From Azohydromonas aeria (lineage in GTDB: Bacteria > Pseudomonadota > Gammaproteobacteria > Burkholderiales > Burkholderiaceae_C): DNA of 64,000 nt. Positions 35,124 through 43,404 of the stretch are shown in pieces; position 1 is the first letter of the stretch; every line of letters begins with the position of its first letter. Below the pieces are notes generated by a model. The model made no database searches, was not told the DNA's origin, and saw nothing but the letters and a program-made list of their open reading frames with translations. The stretch covers positions 1-64,000 of the forward strand of contig NZ_VIDQ01000033.1 in the NCBI RefSeq assembly GCF_009760915.1, given 5' to 3'. The position numbers and the translations under genes were made by a program.

Positions 35124-35456
35124 TCAGGACGCCTGCTCGCGGTCCAGGCTGGAGAAATTGCTGATCCTCACGGCCCCGTCGGGAAAGCGCGCGATCACCT
35201 CCAGTTCGCCGCCCATGGCCTCGATGTGGCTGCGGAGCGTGGACAGGTACATGTCGGTGCGGCGTTCCAACTTGGCGATGCTCGGCTGCTGCACCTGCAG
35301 CACCTCGGCCAGCATCTTCTGCGACAGCCCACGGGCCTGTCGCAATTCGTTGAGCGGCATCTCGGCCAGCATCGCCTGCGCCTGGGCCTCGGCACGCGCC
35401 TGGGATTCAGGCGACATACGGGCGCGCAACTCCGTGAATTTTCTAGTCGTTGCCAT
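35124..35456 (-). CDS. HigA-like XRE antitoxin
   Basis: This 110-residue protein has a helix-turn-helix of XRE type (LNELRQARGLSQKMLAEVLQ, VQQPSIAKLERRTDMYLSTL) and ends in the beta-rich sequence GGELEVIARFPDGAVRISNF, as in HigA-type antitoxins paired with Gp49-like toxins. It overlaps the toxin gene's end by 14 bases, so toxin comes first, the arrangement typical of higBA. It should bind the operon promoter and neutralise the toxin. It looks intact, in contrast to the yefM remnant at 3492. Confidence 0.88.
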   Translation of the reverse strand: MATTRKFTELRARMSPESQARAEAQAQAMLAEMPLNELRQARGLSQKMLAEVLQVQQPSIAKLERRTDMYLSTLRSHIEAMGGELEVIARFPDGAVRISNFSSLDREQAS

Positions 35457-35814
35457 CGATCAACCCTTCCTTTCGCAGTTGTTCCAGGTGCTCGTCATAG
35501 AGCTGGTCCGCCAGCGGAACATGGGTTTCGTACCAGCGGTTGTCGCCGGTCTTGTCGCCACCGATGAGCGGGATCGCGGCTCGGCGCGGGTCGAAGGCAT
35601 AGAGGGTGCGCAACGGCCGGCCGGCATGCTGGGTGCGCAGCTCTCTCATGTGGCGGTGCCTGGAACCGTTGATGCCGCTGCTGTGAGGAAAGCCGAGCGC
35701 CGGCCCTCGCGCTTCAAGCAGGCGGACCGAGGCGTCCAGCGCCTCCTGTTCCGATTCGGACAAGGAGTGCCACCACAAGCCGAACTCGTCCGTGAACTCA
35801 ACCTCCCATGTCAT
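35443..35814 (-). CDS. HigB/Gp49-like (RelE superfamily) toxin
   Basis: This 123-residue protein starts MTWEVEFTDEFGLWWHSLSE and has RTLYAFDPRRAAIPLIGGDK, GDNRWYETHVPLAD and the terminal EHLEQLRKEGLI. These are landmarks of the phage-derived Gp49-like/HigB family, which cleaves translated mRNA on the ribosome. The gene lies directly upstream of, and overlaps, the XRE antitoxin. The start was chosen because the longer frame crosses into non-conserved sequence. The system lies between the CNNM gene and the xdh operon. Confidence 0.87.
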   Translation of the reverse strand: MTWEVEFTDEFGLWWHSLSESEQEALDASVRLLEARGPALGFPHSSGINGSRHRHMRELRTQHAGRPLRTLYAFDPRRAAIPLIGGDKTGDNRWYETHVPLADQLYDEHLEQLRKEGLIDGND

Positions 35815-35863
35815 GCCTGGAATATAGCTTCGAAGGAATACATGGTGCCAAGGGTGCGAGAAA

Positions 35864-36670
35864 TCAACAGAGTGATGCCGCGTGCAGCAGCTGTGCCACG
35901 ACAGACACCGCAATCACCTCCGGCTCCTTGCCTTCAATGCCCGCAATCCCGATCGGGCAAGTCATCCGTGAAAGGGTTTCGGCCGGAATCCCGCGCGCCT
36001 CGAACCGGTGCAGGAACCGCGCCTTCTTGGTCTGCGACCCGATCAGCCCCAGGAAGCCGAAATCCCCACGCCGCAGCACCGCCTCGGTGATGCGCAAGTC
36101 CAGGTCGTGGTTGTGCGTGAGCACGAGATAGAAGGCGCCGGGCGCGGCGGTATCGACTTCACCTTCCACCGCGTCCACGCACACCTTCTCGATGTGCGGC
36201 GGCAGCGGCCCGTCCGGAAACTCCTCCTCGCGCTCGTCGATCCACTGCACCCGGCAGTCGATGCCGGACAGCAGCTTCACGATGGCACGGCCCACGTGGC
36301 CGGCGCCGTAGAGCTGCAAGGTAAAGCGCGGCTGCGGCGCCGGCCAGTGCGCCAGCACGGCGGCCGTCAGCGGCTCGAAGGCCAGCGTCACCGCGCCGCC
36401 GCAGCACTGGCCCAGCGCCGGGCCCAGCGGGTAGTGTTTTTCTCGCGGCAGCGTCTCGCCGGCTGCGAGCATTGAGCGCGCCAGCTGGATCGCCTGCAGC
36501 TCCAGGTGCCCGCCGCCCACCGTGCCGGCGCAGTGCCGGGCGCTGACCAGCATGCGCGCGCCGGCCTCGCGCGGCGCGGAGCCGCGCGCCTGCGCCACGC
36601 GCACCTCGATGGCCGGCTCACCGCGCGCGAGCCACTCGCGCGCCGTCGCCTGCAGCGCGGCGGTGCTCAC
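35864..36670 (-). CDS. xdhC: Xanthine dehydrogenase accessory protein XdhC
   Basis: This 268-residue protein contains the XdhC/CoxI patterns RGSAPREAGARMLVS, TVGGGHLE and QCCGGAVTLAFEPL, and the Rossmann-like part LYGAGHVGRAIVKLL with FLGLIGSQTKKARF. XdhC binds the molybdenum cofactor, helps sulfurate it and inserts it into XdhB. It is the last gene of xdhABC and overlaps xdhB by ATGA, so its amount is coupled to that of its client. Soluble and cytoplasmic. Confidence 0.93.
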   Translation of the reverse strand: MSTAALQATAREWLARGEPAIEVRVAQARGSAPREAGARMLVSARHCAGTVGGGHLELQAIQLARSMLAAGETLPREKHYPLGPALGQCCGGAVTLAFEPLTAAVLAHWPAPQPRFTLQLYGAGHVGRAIVKLLSGIDCRVQWIDEREEEFPDGPLPPHIEKVCVDAVEGEVDTAAPGAFYLVLTHNHDLDLRITEAVLRRGDFGFLGLIGSQTKKARFLHRFEARGIPAETLSRMTCPIGIAGIEGKEPEVIAVSVVAQLLHAASLC

Positions 36671-39063
36671 GACACCGCCTCCGTTTCAGGCGCCGGCTGA
36701 GCCGCCTGCGCCCGCGCCGCGTGCACGGCGTCCACCGCATCCAGCACGGCCTCGGCCGTGGCCGGGGCGCGCAGCGGCGGGTCGATGCGGTGCGCGCCCA
36801 CCGCGGAGACGGCGTCGCGGATGGCGTGCCACACGCTGAAGCCCAGCAGCAGCGGCGGCTCGCCCACGGCCTTGCTGCGGTGGATGCTGTCGGCCACGTT
36901 CGTGTTCTCGAACAGCCGCGTGTTGAACACGGCCGGCAGGTCGTTGGCGGTGGGGATCTTGTAGGTGCTGGGCGCGTGGGTGAGCAGGGCGCCGGTCTTG
37001 GGGTGCCAGATCAACTCCTCCATGGTCAGCCAGCCCATGCCCTGCGTGAAGGCGCCTTCGACCTGCCCCACGTCCAGGGCCGGGTTCAGCGACTGGCCCA
37101 CGTCGTGCAGCAGGTCGGCGCGCAAGAGCTTCGACTCGCCGGTGAGCGTGTCCACCACCACCTCCGACACCGCGGCGCCGAAGGCGAAATAGTAGAAGGG
37201 CCGGCCCTTCATCGCCTTCGGGTCCCAGTGCAGGCCCGGGGTGGCGTAGAAGCCGTCGCTCCACAGCTGCACGCGCGCCAGGTAGGCGGCGATCAGCACG
37301 TCCTCGATCGGCAGGCGCTGGCCGTTCACCTCGACGTGGTCGTCGATGAAGCGCACGTCCTGCGCCGCGCCGCCGTGCTTGCCGGCGACGAAGGCCGCCA
37401 GCCGCTCGCGGATCTGCCGCGCCGCGTCCTGTGCGGCCTTGCCGTTGAGGTCGCTCCCGGTGGACGCCGCCGTCGCGGAGGTGTTCACCACCTTGAAGGT
37501 GTCGGTCGCCGTGACGCGGATGCGGCTGAAGCTCAGGCCCAGCTCGTGCGCCACCACCTGCGCCACCTTGGTGTTGAGGCCCTGGCCCATCTCCGTGCCG
37601 CCATGGTTCACCAGGCAGGAACCGTCGCTGTAGAGGTGCACCAGCGCGCCGGCCTGGTTCAGGTGCTGCACGTTGAAGCTGATGCCGAATTTCACGGGCG
37701 TCAGCGCGAGGCCGCGCTTGAGCACCGGGCTCTGCGCGTTCCAGGCCGCGATCTCGGCGCGCCGCGCCTGGTAGTTCGACGTCGCTTCCAGCTCCGCCAC
37801 CAGCGGCGCGATCACGTTGCCTTCGACCCGCTGCTCGTAGGGCGTCACGTCGCGCTCGCCCACGCCGTAGAAGTTGGCGCGGCGCACCTCCAGCGGGTCG
37901 CGGCCCAGGCGGCGCGCGATGGTGTCCATCAGGTGCTCGACGGCGTAGGCGCCCTGCGGGCCGCCGAAGCCGCGAAACGCGGTGTTGCTCTGCGTGTTGG
38001 TGCGCGCGCAATACCCGTGCATGGCCACGTGCGGCAGCCAGTAGGCGTTGTCGAAGTGGCACAGGGCCCGGCCCATCACGGCCGACGACAGGTCCGCGCT
38101 CCAGCCGGCGTTGGTCAGCATCTCGACCTCGACGCCCAGCACGCGGCCCTCGGCGTCGAAACCCGCTTCCAGCGAGAACTCGAAGCCGTGGCGCCGGCCG
38201 GTGATCATGAAGTCGTCGTCGCGGTCCGGCCGCAGCTTCACCGGCCGGCCCAGCTTGAACGCGCCCAGCGCCGCGATGCTGGCGAAGACGGCCGATTGGG
38301 ACTCCTTGCCGCCGAAGCCGCCGCCCATGCGCCGGCACTCGACCTGCACGTGGTGCTTGTGCTTGCCCAGCATGTGCGCCACCACGTGCTGCATTTCGCT
38401 CGGGTGCTGCGTGGAGCAGTGCACCTTGAAGCCGCCGTCCTCCTGCGGCACGGCATAGCTGATCTGGCCCTCCAGGTAGAACTGCTCCTGGCCGCCGAGG
38501 GTGAAGCTGTCGCGCAGCTTGTGGGGCGCGGCGTCGATGGCGGCGCGGGCGTCGCCGCGCACCAGGTGCATCGGCGGCACCACGTACTGGCCGCGCGCAT
38601 GCGCCTCGCGCGCGGTGAGGATCGGCTCCAGCGGCTCGATGTCGAGCACCTGCTTCGCCAGCGCCGCGGCGCGGCGCGCCAGCTCGCGCTCGGTGGCGAT
38701 CACGGCGAACACCACCTGGCCCAGGTAGTGCACCTCGCCGGCGGCCAGGATCGGCTCGTCGTGGACGATCGCGCCGCAGTCGTTGGCGCCGGGAATGTCC
38801 GCGGCGGTCAGCACCGCCACCACGCCCGGCTGCGCGCGCAGCCTGTCGAGGTCGATCGAGCGGATGCGCCCATGCGCCACCGGCGACAGGCCCAGCGCCG
38901 CGTGCAGCGTGCCGGCGACCTCGGGGATGTCGTCCACGTAAGGCGCGGCGCCGGCCACGTGCAGGTGCGCGGACTCGTGCGGGCGCGGCACGCCGACGCG
39001 GGCGGCCGGGGCGGCGGCGGTGTTCGGGCTGGTGGTCAGAAAGCTTTCGACGGCTCGGTTCAT
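36667..39063 (-). CDS. xdhB: Xanthine dehydrogenase molybdopterin-binding subunit XdhB
   Basis: This 798-residue subunit has the aldehyde oxidase/xanthine dehydrogenase a/b hammerhead domain (residues about 20-140) and the molybdopterin domain. Motifs are ECRRMGGGFGGKESQ, TNTQSNTAFRGFGGPQG with the substrate-orienting Arg, GGTEMGQGLNTKVAQVVA and the C-terminal SKAVGEPPLLLGFSVWHAI with the catalytic Glu. With XdhA it oxidises hypoxanthine to xanthine and xanthine to urate. The start at 39063 has GAGG upstream; another ATG 15 bases earlier is possible. An inverted repeat separates it from xdhA. Confidence 0.95.
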   Translation of the reverse strand: MNRAVESFLTTSPNTAAAPAARVGVPRPHESAHLHVAGAAPYVDDIPEVAGTLHAALGLSPVAHGRIRSIDLDRLRAQPGVVAVLTAADIPGANDCGAIVHDEPILAAGEVHYLGQVVFAVIATERELARRAAALAKQVLDIEPLEPILTAREAHARGQYVVPPMHLVRGDARAAIDAAPHKLRDSFTLGGQEQFYLEGQISYAVPQEDGGFKVHCSTQHPSEMQHVVAHMLGKHKHHVQVECRRMGGGFGGKESQSAVFASIAALGAFKLGRPVKLRPDRDDDFMITGRRHGFEFSLEAGFDAEGRVLGVEVEMLTNAGWSADLSSAVMGRALCHFDNAYWLPHVAMHGYCARTNTQSNTAFRGFGGPQGAYAVEHLMDTIARRLGRDPLEVRRANFYGVGERDVTPYEQRVEGNVIAPLVAELEATSNYQARRAEIAAWNAQSPVLKRGLALTPVKFGISFNVQHLNQAGALVHLYSDGSCLVNHGGTEMGQGLNTKVAQVVAHELGLSFSRIRVTATDTFKVVNTSATAASTGSDLNGKAAQDAARQIRERLAAFVAGKHGGAAQDVRFIDDHVEVNGQRLPIEDVLIAAYLARVQLWSDGFYATPGLHWDPKAMKGRPFYYFAFGAAVSEVVVDTLTGESKLLRADLLHDVGQSLNPALDVGQVEGAFTQGMGWLTMEELIWHPKTGALLTHAPSTYKIPTANDLPAVFNTRLFENTNVADSIHRSKAVGEPPLLLGFSVWHAIRDAVSAVGAHRIDPPLRAPATAEAVLDAVDAVHAARAQAAQPAPETEAVS

Positions 39064-39083
39064 GGTGATCCTCAACAAGTTTT

Positions 39084-39158
39084 CCGTTCGGGCTGAGCCT
39101 GTCGAAGCCCTGTTGCCGGGCCGGGCTGCAGGCCCTTCGACAAGCTCAGGGCGAACGG
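39084..39158. repeat. Inverted repeat inside the xdhA-xdhB gap
   Basis: CCGTTCGGGCTGAGCCTGTC on one side and GACAAGCTCAGGGCGAACGG on the other form a nearly 27-base inverted repeat around a 20-odd base GC-rich centre. It belongs to the GTTCGCCC family. It sits within an operon, where it could cause partial termination or protect upstream mRNA. Confidence 0.65.
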
Positions 39159-39168
39159 AGAAATGGGG

Positions 39169-40659
39169 TCAGGCTGCCGCCCACACGCTGCCCGCCTCCA
39201 CCGGCAGCGGCACCGCGTCGGTGCGCGTCTGCAGCCAGAGCTTGAGCAGCAGGTTCTGCGCCACGCGCAGCCGGTAGCTGGCGCTGGCGCGCTGGTCGGT
39301 CAGCGGGGTGAAGTCGCGCGCCAGCGCCGCCATCGCCGCCTGCGCGGTGGCCTCCGTCCAGGCCTGGCCGATGACGGCGGCCTCGGCCTGCGCCGCGCGC
39401 TTCACGATGGCCGCCATGCCGCCGAAGACGAAGCGCGCGTCCTTGACGCGATCGCCGTCAAGCTCCAGCCGCAGCGCGGCGCACACGGCGGAGATGTCAC
39501 TGTCGTAGCGCTTGGAGATTTTCCAGACGCGCACGACGGCCTGCGGCGCCGGGCGCGGCACCTCGATGGCCTGCAGCAGCTCGCCCGGCTCCAGCCGGTT
39601 CTTCATGTAGTCCACGTAGAACTCGCCGATGGGCAGCCGGCGCTCCACGGCGCCCTTGCGCAGCACCAGCGTGGCGTCCAGCGCCATCAGCACCGGGGCG
39701 CCGTCGCCGATGGGCGAGCCGTTGGCGACGTTGCCGCCCAGCGTGCCGGCATGGCGCACCGGCGGCGAGGCAAAGCGCAGGAACACCTCGCGCAACTCCG
39801 GCACGAGGCGGCTCAGCGCGCCCCAGGCGTCCTCCAGCGAGGCGGCGGCGCCGATGCTCAACGTGCCGTCCTCCAGCGCCTCGATGCGCTGCAGCTCCTT
39901 CACCTCGCCGACATACAGCAGCTCGGCCAGCGGGCGGAATTGCTTGTTGTGCCACAGGCCGATGTCGGTGGCGCCGGCCAGCAGCGTCGCCTGCGGATGC
40001 GCCTCGCGCAGCGCGGCCAGGTCGTCGAGCGTGCGCGGCGCCTCGAAGCCGGGCAAGGACAGCGGCGCGTCGGCCTGCAGCTCTTTCAAGGCCCGCACGA
40101 TCGGGGCGGTGTCCAGGCGCGCGGGGGCGATCTCGAACATCTTCTGCCCCGCGTCCAGGATCGGCCGGTAGCCGGTGCAGCGGCACAGGTTGCCGGCGAG
40201 CTCGTCGGCCAAATCCTGGCGCGTGGGCCGCGTGCCGGCCTCGCAATGGCGCTCGTAGCAGGCGGTGAGCGACATGGCGAAGCCGGGGGTGCAGAAGCCG
40301 CATTGCGAGCCGTGGCAGTCCACCAGCGCCTGCTGCACCGGGTGGAGGCTGCCGCCCGCGATGGCCTTGAGGTCTTCCACCGTCAGCAGCGCCTTGCCGT
40401 CGAGCGTGGGCAGGAAGCGGATGCAGGCGTTGACGCTGCGCAGGCGCAGGCCCTGGACCACGTCCGGCCCGGGCGCGTCGGCCAGCTCGGCCACGACCAC
40501 GGTGCAGGCGCCGCAGTCGCCCTCGTTGCAGCCTTCCTTGGTGCCGGTGCAGGCCGCGTCCTCGCGCAGCCACTGCAGCACGCTGCGGGTGGGGCTGGCC
40601 TGCACCGAGACGATGCGGCCTTGGTGGAAAAAGCGGATGGGGCGCGGCGGGGTGTTCAT
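39169..40659 (-). CDS. xdhA: Xanthine dehydrogenase small subunit XdhA (2Fe-2S and FAD)
   Basis: This 496-residue subunit carries the N-terminal plant-type [2Fe-2S] site (GCNEGDCGACTVVV), the second [2Fe-2S] domain (CGFCTPGF ... NLCRCTGYRP, residues about 100-150) and a CO-dehydrogenase-type FAD domain from about residue 200 (LLAGATDIGLWHNKQ, HAGTLGGNVANGSPIGD). It passes electrons from the molybdenum centre in XdhB to NAD. It is the first gene of xdhABC and is divergent from a LysR gene about 70 bases away. Confidence 0.95.
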   Translation of the reverse strand: MNTPPRPIRFFHQGRIVSVQASPTRSVLQWLREDAACTGTKEGCNEGDCGACTVVVAELADAPGPDVVQGLRLRSVNACIRFLPTLDGKALLTVEDLKAIAGGSLHPVQQALVDCHGSQCGFCTPGFAMSLTACYERHCEAGTRPTRQDLADELAGNLCRCTGYRPILDAGQKMFEIAPARLDTAPIVRALKELQADAPLSLPGFEAPRTLDDLAALREAHPQATLLAGATDIGLWHNKQFRPLAELLYVGEVKELQRIEALEDGTLSIGAAASLEDAWGALSRLVPELREVFLRFASPPVRHAGTLGGNVANGSPIGDGAPVLMALDATLVLRKGAVERRLPIGEFYVDYMKNRLEPGELLQAIEVPRPAPQAVVRVWKISKRYDSDISAVCAALRLELDGDRVKDARFVFGGMAAIVKRAAQAEAAVIGQAWTEATAQAAMAALARDFTPLTDQRASASYRLRVAQNLLLKLWLQTRTDAVPLPVEAGSVWAAA

Positions 40660-40693
40660 GGCTGTAAAGGTACACGCTGCGGCGCCTCGGGCT

Positions 40694-40718
40694 ATACGAT
40701 GAAACGCATCCCGTGTAT
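40694..40718. promoter_or_regulatory. Candidate LysR operator between xdhA and the LysR gene
   Basis: The half-sites ATAC (40694-40697) and GTAT (40715-40718) are inverted, and GATG/CATC (40698-40701 and 40707-40710) form a second dyad within them. The position in the 71-base divergent gap fits a LysR binding site. Confidence 0.35.
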
Positions 40719-40730
40719 GGATTCGGACGT

Positions 40731-41744
40731 ATGGCGAACGCTCCTGCTTTGGACAAGATCGAGCTCCAACTCGTCAAGGTCCTGCACACCGTGATCACCG
40801 AACGCAGCGTCTCGCGCGCCGCCCTGAAGCTGGGCAGCACGCAACCCGCCGTCAGCGCGCAGCTGCGGCGGCTGCGCCATCTGGTGGGTGATCCGCTGCT
40901 GGTGCGCGCGGGGCAGGGCATGGTGCCCACGCCCCTGGCGCAGGAGCTGCTGGAGCCCGCCGGCGAGCTGCTGCGCCACGCCGCCACGCTGTTCGGCGGC
41001 GCGGGGGCGCGCGCCTTCGAGCCGGCCACGGCGCGGCAGTCCTTCCGCATCGCCGCCAGCGACTACCTCGACCCGCTGTTCCTGCCCGCGCTGGTGCAGC
41101 GGCTCAAGACCGAGGCGCCGGGCATCGAGCTGGAGATCCACGCGCTGTCCGGCGCCTACGACTACCGCCGGGCGCTGGCGCGCGGCGAGGTCGAATTGGT
41201 CATCGGCAACTGGCTGCAGCCGCCGGGCGAGCTGCATCTGGCGCGGTTGTTCAGCGACGAAGTCGTGTGCCTGGTGGCACGCGACCATCCCGCAGCGCGC
41301 AACCCGCGCGGCTGGACGGCCGAGCGCTACCTGGCCGCCGAGCACGTCGCGCCCACGCCGCTGCACCCGGGCGCGCGCGGCGTGATCGACGAGTTCCTCG
41401 ATGCGCAGGGCCTGACGCGCCGCGTCGCGGTGCGCAGCCCGTACTTCGGGCTGGCGCCGCTGATGGTGGCGCGCTCGCTGCTGGTGCTGACCACCGGGCG
41501 GCTGTTCTGCAGCCGCTACGCCGAGCGGCTGCCGGTGCAGGTGGTGAAGTGCCCTGTGAATTTCCCGCCGCTGAGCTACTACCAGCTCTGGCACGACCGC
41601 ACCCATGCCTCGCCCGCGGCGCGCTGGCTGCGCGAGTTGGTGAGGGACGTGGTGCGCGAGCTGGTCGCGCAGGCCCAGGCCCCGCGCAAGCGCAACACAC
41701 CAGATTCACCCGACATTCCGGACTCCCGGGAGGAAACCGCATGA
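40731..41744 (+). CDS. LysR-family regulator of the purine cluster
   Basis: This 337-residue protein has the LysR helix-turn-helix (LVKVLHTVITERSVSRAALK, GSTQPAVSAQLRRLRHLVGD) and an effector domain (FRIAASDYLDPLFLPALVQR onward). It is divergent from xdhABC and overlaps the guanine deaminase gene by ATGA, so it probably controls both units in response to a purine or urate; this is inference. A GTG 18 bases upstream is an alternative start. A Lys/Arg/Pro-rich tail of about 30 residues ends the protein. Confidence 0.9.
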   Translation: MANAPALDKIELQLVKVLHTVITERSVSRAALKLGSTQPAVSAQLRRLRHLVGDPLLVRAGQGMVPTPLAQELLEPAGELLRHAATLFGGAGARAFEPATARQSFRIAASDYLDPLFLPALVQRLKTEAPGIELEIHALSGAYDYRRALARGEVELVIGNWLQPPGELHLARLFSDEVVCLVARDHPAARNPRGWTAERYLAAEHVAPTPLHPGARGVIDEFLDAQGLTRRVAVRSPYFGLAPLMVARSLLVLTTGRLFCSRYAERLPVQVVKCPVNFPPLSYYQLWHDRTHASPAARWLRELVRDVVRELVAQAQAPRKRNTPDSPDIPDSREETA

Positions 41745-43036
41745 CCACCCGCCGCCTCGCCCTGCGCGCCGACCTGCTCGACATCACGGCCGACCCGGGC
41801 CTGTCCGCCGTGGACACGCCGGCCCTGCGCTTCGACGCCGACACCTGGCTGCTGGTCGAGGACGGCCGCATCGCGGGGCGCACCCGCGAGACGCCGGGCG
41901 AGGACTGGGACAAGCGCGATTTCACGGGCCGGCTGCTGCTGCCGGGCTTCATCGACACGCACGTGCACTGCCCGCAGCTCGACGTGATCGCCAGCCACGG
42001 CGAGGCGCTGCTGCCCTGGCTGGAGCGCTACGTGTTCCCGGCCGAGCGCCGCTTCGCCGAGGCCCAGGCCGCGCGCGAGGGCGCCGACCGCTTCCTGGAC
42101 CTGCTGCTGGCGCACGGCACCACCTCGGCGGTGGTGTTCCCGACCGTGCACAAGGTGTCGGTGGAAGCCCTGTTCGAGGCTGCCGCGGGCCACGGCATGC
42201 GCCTGGTCACCGGCAAGGTGCTGATGGACCGGCACGTGCCCGACTACCTGAGCGACGACGTGGCGGGTGCCGAGCGCGACTGCACCGAGCTGATCGAGCG
42301 CTGGCACGGCAAGGGCCGCGCGGCCTACGCGCTCACGCCGCGCTTCGCGCCCACCAGCACCCCGGCGCAGCTGGACATGGCCGGGCGGCTGCTGAGCCGT
42401 TACGAAGGCACCTACATGCACACCCACGTGGCCGAGAACCGCGACGAGGTGCGCTGGGTGGCGGAGCTGTTCCCGCAGGCGCGCAGCTACCTGGACGTGT
42501 ACGCCGCGCATGGGCTCCTGAACGAGCGCTCGGTGCTGGCGCACGGTATCTGGCTTGACGACGGCGACCGCGCGCTGCTGGCCGACAGCGGCGCGCACGT
42601 CGCGCACTGCCCGACCTCGAACCTGTTCCTGGGCAGCGGGCTGCTGGACTGGGTCAAGCTGCAGGACGCCGGCGTGGCCGTGTCGCTGGCCACCGACGTG
42701 GGCGCGGGCACGACGCTGTCGATGACGCGCACGCTGGCCGAGGCCTACAAGGTGCAGGCGCTGCAGGGCGTGAAGCTCTCGGCCTGGAAGGCCCTTTATG
42801 CCGCCACGCGCGGCGCGGCGCGCGCGCTGCGGCTGGAGCACGAGATCGGCACGCTGGACGTGGGCGCGACGGCCGACCTGGCGCTGTGGGACTGGGCGCA
42901 CGGGCCGCTGGCGCAGCACCGCGACCGCCTCGCGCGCGAGCTGCACGAGCGCGTGTTCGCCTGGATGACGCTGGGCGACGAGCGCAACCTGGTGTCGGCG
43001 TGGGTGGCGGGCACGGAGCGGTGGAGGCGGGGGTGA
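41741..43036 (+). CDS. guaD: Guanine deaminase
   Basis: This 431-residue amidohydrolase has the zinc motif FIDTHVHCPQLDVI, MHTHVAENRDEV, HGIWLDDGD, HCPTSNLFLGSG and the metal Asp in LATDVGAGTTLSM. This is the guanine deaminase signature set. It converts guanine to xanthine plus ammonia, feeding the divergent xanthine dehydrogenase. It overlaps the LysR gene by ATGA and has GGGAGG before the start. A palindromic repeat follows, then the purine permease gene. Confidence 0.94.
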   Translation: MTTRRLALRADLLDITADPGLSAVDTPALRFDADTWLLVEDGRIAGRTRETPGEDWDKRDFTGRLLLPGFIDTHVHCPQLDVIASHGEALLPWLERYVFPAERRFAEAQAAREGADRFLDLLLAHGTTSAVVFPTVHKVSVEALFEAAAGHGMRLVTGKVLMDRHVPDYLSDDVAGAERDCTELIERWHGKGRAAYALTPRFAPTSTPAQLDMAGRLLSRYEGTYMHTHVAENRDEVRWVAELFPQARSYLDVYAAHGLLNERSVLAHGIWLDDGDRALLADSGAHVAHCPTSNLFLGSGLLDWVKLQDAGVAVSLATDVGAGTTLSMTRTLAEAYKVQALQGVKLSAWKALYAATRGAARALRLEHEIGTLDVGATADLALWDWAHGPLAQHRDRLARELHERVFAWMTLGDERNLVSAWVAGTERWRRG

Positions 43037-43131
43037 GCCGGTCTGGCCCGGCGCTGCAGTTGTGTCAGCCACGAACGCAGGAAAAGTTGCTGGTTGTTGT
43101 TGGCCGTGAGCTGGTCCGTCCCGCCAACTAC

Positions 43132-43287
43132 TTCGTCATCCCCGCGCAGGCGGGGATCCAGGCGGTCCCCAGGTCAGCCGCTGGCTGAGGCGCAGCGCCC
43201 GCCGTGTCCTGAGCCTGGGTCAGCCGACTGACCAGCTATCGGCTGCTTGGGGGCCGCCTGGATTCCCGCCTTCGCGGGAATGACGAA
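43132..43287. repeat. 156-bp palindromic dispersed repeat, copy 3
   Basis: Left arm TTCGTCATCCCCGCGCAGGC, right arm CCTTCGCGGGAATGACGAA. Its interior (for example CCGACTGACCAGCTATCGGC) matches copy 1 in the same orientation. It lies between guaD and the permease gene, both on the plus strand. The rest of the gap 43037-43404 contains only the permease leader. Confidence 0.8.
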
Positions 43288-43404
43288 GTAAAGAGCGCGG
43301 CGCCCTGGCTTCCGGGCTGCCGACAGCGTTTGTTTTTTTGTCGTGTTCCTTCCGTCATCAAGCGCCGCAGAGCGCCCCTTTCCATCCACCAAGGAGACAA
43401 GCCC

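Noticed and set aside
36721-39096. A 791-codon frame antisense to xdhB
   Set aside because: It is the mirror of a highly GC-rich gene, has no recognisable motifs and is rich in His, Arg and Gly as expected of such shadows.
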